From Entomortierella parvispora (lineage: Eukaryota > Mortierellomycota > Mortierellomycetes > Mortierellales > Mortierellaceae): a stretch of 64,000 nucleotides of DNA. This document shows, piece by piece, positions 54,138 to 64,000 of this stretch (its first letter is position 1; each line of letters starts with the position of its first letter). Made by a program: the position numbers and the translations under genes. The stretch lies in the NCBI GenBank assembly GCA_963573315.1, contig OY752150.1, positions 1,116,001 through 1,180,000 on the forward strand. The letters run 5' to 3'. The notes under the pieces were generated by a model. That model did not search any database, was not told the DNA's origin, and was given only the letters and a program-made list of their open reading frames with translations.

Positions 54138-56900
54138 ATGTCTGTAACGTCTCTACCAACGCCTTCAATATTCACCCCAGCCGCCTCCTCACTTCCGGGA
54201 TCATCCATAGTCACAGACCAACGGGCATCCTGTTCTCCTCTTTCATCCACCTCTTCCTCACTATCATCACAATACCCAGCCACAACAGGCGCGTCCACAA
54301 TGGCCGCCGCAACGAGTACGGGACCACCAATAGCAATAATCATTGGAGTCGTCGCTGGGATCCTCGTCATCATCATCGGCACTGTTGTTTGGTTCATCCT
54401 TCGCAGGAGACGCCAACGACGGCTAGCCAACCATGATTACATTGACGACAAAGACGACTTTGGCCGTGGCCGCGTCTCGATGAGTCTGAAATCGTTTACG
54501 AGATCAAAACCATCTGACCAACAAAATCCCCGCCATGGACGCCAAGACGGAGATGGACGAGAGGGAGTACGATCCTCGTTCTCCTCAAGTCGTGGGCGTG
54601 ATCTTGAGCAGCAATCATCACAACATCAAAGGCAACAAAGCGGCCATGGACACCACCACGACAATAACGTAAACAATCACACTCCACAAAAGGGTCAGCA
54701 ACCGGACAGTAGTCCCGGCTCTTCTCATGGCTTCTATGCCATTTCACCCTATAATGACAATAACTCTACATCCACCACTCCACGGCAGCATCTCGATCAA
54801 ATAGAATCCAGCTCCTCCCGAGATCACCACTACCATTCCGATAACGAAGATGCCTCATCCTGTACTATTACCATGTCAACAACATCATCACCTTCTCCTC
54901 CTGTATCTATGGTCTCAAGTTCCACTCCCATCCCGCCAACCCCGTCACCAAAACAGTCCACTGAAAACAACTCGTTCCTGAAACCAGAGGTCAAGAATGA
55001 TGTTCATATTGACATGGTCTCAATGGACCTCGAGGTCCTGCTTCCAGTCATCATCAGCGATGAGATTTTGGTCATATCGTCTCCCGAAACAATGACATCT
55101 CAAGTGGGGTCTGAAAAGACATCGGCACCTGCAGATGTTGACGAGTCGTCAATAGAGATGCCTGCTCTGGTTCCAAGACGTCGCCCTCCGTCTCTTGCAA
55201 CCCACAGGAGTGGGGACAGCTTTATTCAAGGGGGCCGAGCTCGTATCTCGATGTGCCATCCACCTCCTCCCCCGCCCCCCACCAATCCCCCACCAGAGAT
55301 CCCCAAGGACGACATCAGTCCCATGGTCTCGTCTCGGCGGTCTCGGACTTCAACTTACCTTTCCGGAAGGCGGAGTATGAGCGTGGACAACCAGGGCAAG
55401 GGTGGAGGAAGTAGGAGCAGTGTAAACTGGAAGGATATACAAGAAGAGGACGATTATCTGCGCCGCGACTCGACGTCGTCTTTGTCCTCTTCGACCACTG
55501 TGGGGCCCCTGTCCCCTATCAGGATTCGAGCCAACTCGAGTCCCACGATCGATTTTAGTTCCGTCCCTGCGAATCGGTGTCCAAGGACAAACAAGATTAT
55601 CCTCCCGCCGTCCTCACCTCCACCACCACTCCCATCCTCACCCCCATTGATCCCTCGAGGTCGGGTACGTCAGTCGCATCAAAGGAGCCCTAGCCAAGTC
55701 TTGAGCAGCAGCTTCTGGACCTCTCCTCAAATCCCGTCTTCATCTTTGAGCTCACCGACCCTGAGCTCCTCAGGAGGCCCGATCTCTCCTCCTCTGTCTC
55801 CTCTCACGGTCCAGATTCCTCGGCCCATCTCTAGAGCATTCTTGAACAACACTGGCATCGCTACAGCAGGCAGTCGACCCGAAAGCCCAATCATTTCAGG
55901 ATCGAACTCTGTAATGACAGCAAGATCCTCGCCCTCATCGTCTTCTTTGTCTCATTTGCCCATCCCGACTAGAGTGGCAAGGCAGCAACAGCAACAGGTT
56001 CACTTGTTGATGCAACAGGATCGGAGGTCGAGAAGTCAGAGCTTGGACGACAATGAAAAGGTGATAAACCCCACCGAATCCCATCGGATCATCATTTCGC
56101 CCTCGTCCTCTGCTTCTTCGAGCAGTTGTCCTTCGCCACAGTATCCACCAGTTCCTTCACCACCCGTCCCACAATCTTATCTGCTCTTGAGACGACCCTC
56201 GTTGGTCCTTCAGGAGGAGCAGGCTACCTCTGGCTCTAGTGGTGTCTTTGGTCACTCGGGGGATCCTTTGAGATTGTCGAGGGCTGCGGGTGCTATGACG
56301 GGCCTGGGTGTGACCCTACCTTATGTTGCCACGCGGTCTTCCTCCATTGCGGCCCCAGAGAGCGGAAGGAAGAGCAGCGAGCCTCCTTACAAGACCGCAG
56401 AGAGTCATCAGAAGCAAAGGAGATCCATGTCCTTGGACTCTGCAGCCGCGGCCATCGTGACTTGCGCAGCCGCCTCGTCATCATCCGACCATCCTTCTTC
56501 TACAGCAGCGCACGAGATGCGGGAACAGACAGAGCAGAATGAGGGTGCTGACGGTGGTCATGATGACACTGCATCGGACGTGAGATCGGCCGCGTCCTCT
56601 AGTGCAGACCAAGAGTTGCAGTCCATTATTGCGGATGCAATTGCGATTGCAGCTGCCAAATCGGCTGCGATCGAGGCGGCTCGGCACTCGGCTTGGTATC
56701 GTCAGCATCAACAGCGGTACCAACAAATGTATCAACACCAGTCCTTGGAGGGCGGCTTGACTTCGACCGTGAATCATCGACCTTGGACCCCAAGTGAGGA
56801 TTACCTCCCACCTTGGGGGTCTCCTAGTGGGGCTCCTAGCAATTCGACCTCGTCTTCTAGATCAGCATCGCCCTTTCATTCGTCCGGCCCTCCTAGTTAG
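54138..56900 (+). CDS. single-pass membrane protein with long proline-rich cytosolic tail
   Basis: One frame of 920 aa from the ATG at 54138; an upstream in-frame ATG at 54090 is possible but adds only a basic/aromatic leader. About 62 Ser/Thr-rich residues without a signal peptide precede one strong membrane helix (about 64-87, AIIIGVVAGILVIIIGTVVW) and a basic stop, RRRRQRR. The remaining 820 residues are disordered: Ser-rich, with many PxxP stretches (PPPPLPSSPPLIP, PPLSPL) that could bind SH3 domains, and RSxS sites. This layout resembles small fungal wall-stress sensors of the Mid2/WSC style, but the extracellular part is very short and no WSC domain is present, so this is only an analogy. 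AATAAA occurs 27 bp after the stop. Confidence 0.7.
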   Translation: MSVTSLPTPSIFTPAASSLPGSSIVTDQRASCSPLSSTSSSLSSQYPATTGASTMAAATSTGPPIAIIIGVVAGILVIIIGTVVWFILRRRRQRRLANHDYIDDKDDFGRGRVSMSLKSFTRSKPSDQQNPRHGRQDGDGREGVRSSFSSSRGRDLEQQSSQHQRQQSGHGHHHDNNVNNHTPQKGQQPDSSPGSSHGFYAISPYNDNNSTSTTPRQHLDQIESSSSRDHHYHSDNEDASSCTITMSTTSSPSPPVSMVSSSTPIPPTPSPKQSTENNSFLKPEVKNDVHIDMVSMDLEVLLPVIISDEILVISSPETMTSQVGSEKTSAPADVDESSIEMPALVPRRRPPSLATHRSGDSFIQGGRARISMCHPPPPPPPTNPPPEIPKDDISPMVSSRRSRTSTYLSGRRSMSVDNQGKGGGSRSSVNWKDIQEEDDYLRRDSTSSLSSSTTVGPLSPIRIRANSSPTIDFSSVPANRCPRTNKIILPPSSPPPPLPSSPPLIPRGRVRQSHQRSPSQVLSSSFWTSPQIPSSSLSSPTLSSSGGPISPPLSPLTVQIPRPISRAFLNNTGIATAGSRPESPIISGSNSVMTARSSPSSSSLSHLPIPTRVARQQQQQVHLLMQQDRRSRSQSLDDNEKVINPTESHRIIISPSSSASSSSCPSPQYPPVPSPPVPQSYLLLRRPSLVLQEEQATSGSSGVFGHSGDPLRLSRAAGAMTGLGVTLPYVATRSSSIAAPESGRKSSEPPYKTAESHQKQRRSMSLDSAAAAIVTCAAASSSSDHPSSTAAHEMREQTEQNEGADGGHDDTASDVRSAASSSADQELQSIIADAIAIAAAKSAAIEAARHSAWYRQHQQRYQQMYQHQSLEGGLTSTVNHRPWTPSEDYLPPWGSPSGAPSNSTSSSRSASPFHSSGPPS

Positions 56901-56926
56901 CCCGCCCACGGTTAGGCAGTGCAACC

Positions 56927-56932
56927 AATAAA
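56927..56932 (+). terminator. AATAAA polyadenylation-type signal
   Basis: Canonical hexamer in the 231-bp gap before the next gene, just after the stop at 56900. It is probably the 3'-end signal of the membrane-protein gene. Confidence 0.5.
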
Positions 56933-57131
56933 CCTGAATCGATCTCACCTCTCATTTGTTTTTTTCGGTTGCCACCAAAGTGGCCTGACCCATGCACACA
57001 CGTGACTTCTTTTTTTCCGAGGGCGAGATGGACCGCTCACCCAAAAGTGGATGCAGACTCCCGACCTTTGCGCATGCGCACTTTCTTTTTTTCCGCTTCT
57101 TTTGCTCCACAACCCTCCGCATACTCACACA

Positions 57132-58615
<1,484 letters not shown>

Positions 58616-59683
58616 AGTAGTACTTTTGTAACAACAACGACGATAGCAACAAAGACTGTTTTAACACGTAGAACTCGCGTTCATGGCTAGAGTCCACGTG
58701 ATGTGTTTCTGGGGAGAGAACGTGGACATTAAACCCCACCGGTAGACATTGGGAAGGACAACGTGGCTTTCTGCAAGGGTAAAGACATTTGCCGGGAAAA
58801 AGGGTTGCACAGACAGATGGTGGTAGGAGAGATCTTTTTTGTTGTTGTTGTTGTTTTTATTCAGCTGTTTCCCACACTGACAGAGTGAGAACAAGCGAGA
58901 AGAGGGCGTAAAACTGAAGAGGAAGAACAGGAAGGGAATTGCACATGCCTGACCTAGGATACACAGAGCACAGAGAAGAGACAGAAGAAACAGAAAAACA
59001 CAGGGTAGAATTGACTGTGTTTTTTTTGGCTGGAGCAAGCGAGGTTGCGAATGAAAGAGCCCTAGACTGGATGGATGGTAGTTGTCTGGAGAGGCAGAGA
59101 GAGAGGAGAGAGAAAGAGAGAAAGACCCGATCGAGGGTGGTCGACCAGTGTGCCGAGCAAACACACAAAAAAAAAAAAAAAAAAAAAAAATTGCACACAC
59201 ACAGCGCGTGCGCCGCCCTGCTGCCGCTCTCCTTTTCACATGCCAATCCGCCAATCCGCCTCGCGGCAAATGGGAAATGACGTCCCGTCGTTGGTCGGTG
59301 TCGGCACACCACCCACATCCCCCTTTTTGCATTCTCTTCTTCTTGCTCTTCTCTCCTGCACTCCTTCCTTTGCTCCCTTCTCTACTTCTCCACTCTTTTT
59401 TCTGTTCGCAGCTCCTCGAATCTCTCCACAGTCTGTCCCGCCTGCTTTTCATACCCAATCTGGATCACCTTCTCTTTAGGCTTTTGTAATCTCCTTCTTC
59501 GTTGCCATTCCAGTCCACCCTATTCCCTGTCTTGCTTCCATCCCTCCAATTCAGTTTTACTTCTTTTTTTTTTTCTCTTCTTTTTTTTTCCTTCTTGTCT
59601 TCCATTCACACAGACAATAGAAGGAAAACAACAACAAACAACATCCCTACCCTCTACAGCCACTACACAACACTGCCGCCAGA
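58616..59683. other. intergenic region upstream of the CRAL-TRIO gene
   Basis: Contains an A tract at 59167-59189, GA- and CT-rich stretches, and a pyrimidine-rich leader to about 59600. Frames across it are low-complexity. No gene is seen. Confidence 0.5.
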
Positions 59684-61861
59684 ATGAACATCGCAGAGAG
59701 GACAACAAACAGTCTGCTGGAGCTGTACCAGGATCATTTTCAGCAAGTGACAGAGCTGCAGCACCTCGTCCAGCAGCAGTACCCACCCGCGGACCCTGCT
59801 CATGACATCGCCACCTCCTATCTCAACGATCGCATTACCCTGTTTCGCTTCCTGAAGAAGGCCAACTATGTTCTTCCTGAAGCTTACAATCTCGTCGTCG
59901 CCAATCTCGTCTGGAGGATCGAAGCACGCTGTGATCACATCACCCCAAGAGATCTCGAGTCGAACGCACTTTGGACCAATAATCTGGTTCAGTTGAAGGG
60001 CCAGGACCGATATGGCCACCCATTGATCACCATTCGACTGGGCAAATACATCTCTGCACCCCCTCAGGAATACGATTTGGACGAGGACGAGGACGAAAGC
60101 TCTGAATCAGCAGTAACAGACAAACAAGAAAAGGATCGATTCCTGGAGTACAAGCGCTACATCATCTTTGTGCTCGAATGCACCCGCAAATTGCTCTGGG
60201 AATCCAGTCGGCGACACCCCCCTGAGGAGCACGCGTTGCAGGCGACGCTTCTCCTCGACCTTCAGGGTGCTTCCGTCTCGGATCTGGACCATCAGTTGAT
60301 TACCTACACGATCGATCTTTTGAAGCATCGCTATCCCAGCTGCCTCGCCCAAGGTAGGAAACCCCACTTTTTTTTATTTTCGACTTCAGCCATCCCGCAT
60401 TTTCCTCTCTGTTTTTCTTTGTTGACATGCATGGAATGTGCGGGCGGCAGTTGGAAAAACAGGAACAGGGAAAGAACGAACGGTGTGGATGTGGGATCGA
60501 TGGCATGCAATGCGCTCATCGGTCACACAGGCCCACAGACGGGCACACCACCTGGCATGTCAGGACAAGAATAGCGGTCGACAGCCAATGATGGCATCTC
60601 TTCCCGCGTCAACTTCAGCTAAACGTCTCTGAACGTAGCGAAGCGTCTCATGATGGCCATCCAGAGACACAGCCACTCTGATTTGCACTCTTTTTTGAAC
60701 CACTCACAAAAGAGGCTGTGATATTCCCTTATTCCCCTTATTCCTGTCGTCCCATTCTGTTTACCTACTTTGAGTCCGTTACTAACCCGATGTTCGCCTT
60801 GCCCCGGTTTAATAGTGTACGTGCTGAATTACAGCTGGGTCTTTGGCGGCATTTGGCAAATGTTGAAGCGTGCTCTCCCCGAGTCTGCCCGTGCTCGCGT
60901 CTCGTTCCCGTCCTCTGTGGATGAGCTCCAGGAGTACATCGAACCCGAAGAGTTGTCGACTGGTATGTTAAGAGCAATGTTTAAAATGCAGGACCAAGTT
61001 CCTTTCCGATATTTACTTTGTCGCTAACCACTAACCATGGACACTATCTCATCCTCTACAGACTTTGGCGGAACCGACAGTCAACCGTACGACTCTGAAA
61101 CTTGCGAGGCATTCCATTACTTTGGATACCCAATGCTCAGTGTCCAGCTTGGAACCCCATCACCAGCATTGAGCAGGGTCAACTCTTGCGACTCGATTTA
61201 TTTTGACGCCAACTCGACTCCACATCACAGCCCGAGCCTGCGACCCCATGACGGCCTTAGTTTCTTGTCCATGACACCCATGATGCCCATCGCGCCTCCT
61301 TCCTCTGGTGGTGGTCACCTTAATTTGCGACCCACGGTGATGCGATCGCGATCCAATTCGATTCCAATCATTGAATTGAACAACCACCACTCTGTTACCA
61401 ACCCCACCAGTGCCTTGACCCATGTCGGTAAATCAACGCCAGTTCGGGCACCCTTGTTGAAACATTCGAAATCAACGGCCCATATCCCATCGTTCATGAT
61501 CACGCCGTCTATCCATTCCGACCTTCCAACACAATACCCACTCTCGCGTAAGGATCGATCGTCCATCAGTCGACAGTCTGGTGGCAATGGCAAGAACCCT
61601 CGCGGGGGATTATTTTACCGTCTGATTCTCCGACCCAACTCGATCTTTATGAGGATTGCGGCCACCCAGCAGGGCGCGCGTCAAAAGGTGGTCAAGGTGG
61701 TCAAGACGTGTGCGGACAAAATGCGAAGGACGGATATGAAGACACTCATGTATTGGGTCATGGCCCTGATCATGCTTCGAGGCGAGGTCTGGCAGTTGAT
61801 TGCTGCCACCGCTGTCAAGGTCTTGACGGTCGTCGGTGAAGGCGAGGAGCTTTTGCTTTGA
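59684..61861 (+). CDS. CRAL-TRIO (Sec14-like) lipid-transfer protein
   Basis: Exons 59684-60353, 60816-60962 and 61062-61861 keep phase and give 538 aa. The CRAL-TRIO N region includes NDRITLFRFLKKANYVLPEA; the lipid-binding domain includes DRYGHPLITIRLGKY, LLDLQGASVSDLDHQLITYT, and across the first intron YPSCLAQ|VYVLNYSWVFGGIW followed by LPESARARVSF. An acidic insert (DLDEDEDESSES) lies between. The C-terminal 250 residues are Ser-rich with RSRSNS-type sites, and end in a basic/hydrophobic segment (TLMYWVMALIMLRGEVWQLI) that may anchor it to membranes. Sec14-like proteins exchange phosphatidylinositol and other lipids. No MSP or GOLD domain is seen, so it is not a MOSPD2 or SEC14L orthologue. 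Confidence 0.88.
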
Positions 61862-62275
61862 AGGATATGAAATCCTTTTTTTTCTTTTCAAGTTCCATCC
61901 ATCCTTCTCTACTCTCTCTTTCCTTTTTTTTTTTTTTTCTACCTTCTCCTCTAATTGTATCCTTAGCCATCTCTCCCATTCCTTTAAACCTCCTCCACTC
62001 CTTTTTGCCAGCCATTTTCCTTTGTATTTGTATTGGCTATTTAAAGCCATCGTCTGCGAATGTATTTTATTAAAAACCCCTGCAGAACACCAAACACCCT
62101 CGGACCAAATTGTCATGACTTTTAAGAGCAAATAACCATCGCAGCAGCTGTTCAGGATGATAATAGAGATGGTAGAATTGTCCGAGTTCATGTCCATGAT
62201 CAGTTTTAGTTCTATTTATCAACATTAAAGTACAGGGAGGGAACTTGACAGAGAGGATGGACGTTCTTGGTGCTT
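61862..62275. other. convergent intergenic region
   Basis: The shared 3' flank of the CRAL-TRIO gene (+) and the methionine synthase reductase gene (-). T-rich, with no gene seen. Confidence 0.5.
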
Positions 62276-64000
62276 TCAAGCCCACTATTGAAAAAAAAAA
62301 AAGAAAAAAAAAAGAATGGGTGCGATATTAGGAGTCACGAACTCAGTAAACTGAAGAATACCATGAGAGTACAACAAAAAGAACACTTACAAGATCGCGC
62401 AGGTATCGCTTCTCCTGTGCCCACTTGTTGAGCTCCATCATAGCAGCCATCTTTTCGAATCCTCCATGCTCCACAAGTACATTGACCAGCTCATCATGGA
62501 CAGACTTGGCCATTCCCCTGGCGTCACTATGAAGCGGGAGAAGAAGCAAACAGTCGATATTAAGTAAATACATCCTTTGTACAAACTTCACAAGGACTAG
62601 TAGAAAGAAAAATGATAGTGACTTACCCGCAGACATAGATCAAAGCCTGCTTCTTATCCAAAAGCTTCCAGAGTCTGGCACCCTCCTTCTTGATGAGATC
62701 TTGGACATACTTGCCACTGTTGGGCACGTTTTCTTCACGACTGACTGCCAACTGCAACTCTGTCAACACTCCCTCCTCCTTGTAGGTCCGCATCTCCTTC
62801 CGGAACAGCCAGTCCCTCTCCCGATGACGACAACCAAAGAACAGCCACATGTCTCCAAAGTGGTCATCCAAGTGTTGACGGGGTCCTGTTCCAATGTTCA
62901 CCAGTCTCTTCTTGATCCTGCGTTGCTCTGATCGATGCTCCAAGAAACCCATAAACGGTGCCACTCCGGTGCCAGGTCCAATCATGATCACGGGCTTGAG
63001 AGTATCGGTTGGCAGGTTGAACTTTGTCTCGTTGGGCTTCAAGAACAAGGACACACGGGCCTTTGTTGGGTTCGCGACAGAGCCTCCAAATGGAACCTTG
63101 CCTGCAAGTGCGTCCAACCAAGGCGTACAGACTCCACGACGCTTCACGCCTTCGGGCAATTCATACTCCACCACGTTGAATGCGCAAGCCCAACGACGGT
63201 GTCCGTTCTTGGCCATCGGTGAGCTGGTAATAGAGTAATATCTGGGTTGCATGGGTGGCAAAGTCTCAATGACACGGCTCACAGGCAGCTTGATCGAGGG
63301 GAAGGTCTTCAAAATGTCCAAAAACGATGGTCCCTGGGCCCTGAAGGCGTTGAACACCTCTGCTCCTTGCTTGGAAGCCATGAACATCAGCTTTTGCTTC
63401 TCGGCCTGATCTGTAGCGTGATCGCCATACAGCCGAATGTTGGCCTTCTTGGGAGCGATGGTCAGATCCACAGAGTATCGGAAAATATCCAACAGTGTAG
63501 CGGACTGGACAGGCTGGAGATGGGATGGAATACCTTCGCCTTCAAGCTTGACCAGCTTTTGATATTCTTCCTCCTTGACACCCAGGGCCGCCAATACTCC
63601 CAAAACAGTTGCCTCATCATTGGGGGCCCAGATTCCGAAAGCATCGCCAGGGGAGTAATCAACATCGTCTTCAAATCCAAACTCGACAGAGAGTGTTCTC
63701 TTCAAGGCATCCTCGGGAGTCAAACACTGCACATTGTTGATCTTTGCTGAGAGGAGGGGTGTTGGTGTCTGGATAAAAGATGGAATCGATCCCGCCGTGG
63801 CTGACTTTGTAGCAGTGGTATTCTCGGCGGTCAATTCTGTGATCTTCAAGTTGGCGTTGGGGACTCGGGGAAGGGCTGTAAGATTGGAGTGGCTGGCCAT
63901 AGTTGAAAAGTCGACTTCGATCTTGTACCCAGTAGCTGGAACAACAGGGATAACCTCCTCCTTGACAGCAAGAGTCTCCATTCCATGGGAGAGACTACTA
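62276..64000 (-). CDS. MTRR: methionine synthase reductase, C-terminal part (cut by window edge)
   Basis: Exons run from the window edge to 62627, then 62526-62391, then a 9-nt last exon 62284-62276 coding W-A-stop. The frame stays open to 64000, so the flavodoxin (FMN) domain must lie outside. Present are the FAD-binding connecting domain (VDYSPGDAFGIWAPNDEATV, PRYYSITSSPMA, AFNVVEYE, GVCTPWLDAL) and the NADPH domain (IMIGPGTGVAPFMGFLEHR, DMWLFFGCRHRERDWLFRKE, IYVCGDARGMAKSVHDEL), ending EKRYLRDL|W. FNVVEY with RGVCTPWL, and FGCRHRERD, point to methionine synthase reductase rather than P450 reductase, sulfite reductase or Tah18. The enzyme reactivates cobalamin-dependent methionine synthase. 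The tiny last exon is supported by the conserved penultimate Trp and a poly-T acceptor. Confidence 0.88.

Noticed and set aside
53188-54147. 319-codon frame upstream of the membrane-protein gene
   Set aside because: Low-complexity Ser/Pro/Phe translation of pyrimidine-rich promoter DNA; runs into the next gene in another frame.

Overview
This 64 kb window is nuclear DNA from an intron-rich, early-diverging fungus. The best guess is a Mortierella-like member of Mortierellomycota or Mucoromycota. That placement is inferred from gene content and style: many short GT-AG introns, pyrimidine-rich leaders, long Ser/Gln-rich regulatory proteins, secreted aspartic proteases in tandem, and a methionine-synthase-reductase gene, which implies cobalamin use and is missing from most Dikarya. 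No rRNA, tRNA, transposon or CRISPR array could be recognised.

Layout, left to right. 340-3788 (-) encodes a poly-Q protein with an integrase-type H2C2 zinc-binding module of the NOL4/KRBA2 kind. 5664-11549 (+) encodes a large Ser/Arg-rich protein ending in a domain like the AF4/FMR2 (AFF) C-terminal homology domain, probably the scaffold of a fungal super elongation complex. 12331-14985 (-) is an unknown disordered protein. 15258-16143 (+) is an Alba-like nucleic-acid binder. 16262-18845 (-) is RPA1 in nine exons. 20010-21952 (+) is eIF4A. 22565-26080 (-) is a protein with zinc-knuckle/CCCH-like fingers and a repeated SPILF motif. 26453-27946 (+) is ribosomal protein L26.

28-54 kb is gene-poor. 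It holds one unknown spliced gene (30475-32214, -), an array of three A1 aspartic proteases all on the minus strand (35012-36382, 38256-39536, 42023-43283), and a Cdc1/Ted1-type metallophosphoesterase (47686-50676, +). Large stretches between them show no supportable gene.

The right end is dense again: a single-pass membrane protein (54138-56900, +), delta-aminolevulinate dehydratase (57132-58615, +), a CRAL-TRIO/Sec14-like protein (59684-61861, +) and methionine synthase reductase (62276 to beyond 64000, -, cut by the window edge).

Most genes are unrelated neighbours, as is usual in fungi. The proteases are the only clear paralogous cluster. Exon coordinates were derived by hand from splice signals, reading-frame continuity and family alignment from memory; the 5' end of the AFF-like gene and one intron of the gene at 30475-32214 remain unresolved. 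The points most worth following are the AFF-like scaffold, the integrase-derived zinc module, the SPILF repeats, a perfect 27-bp-stem hairpin at 19127-19188 and the cobalamin link.
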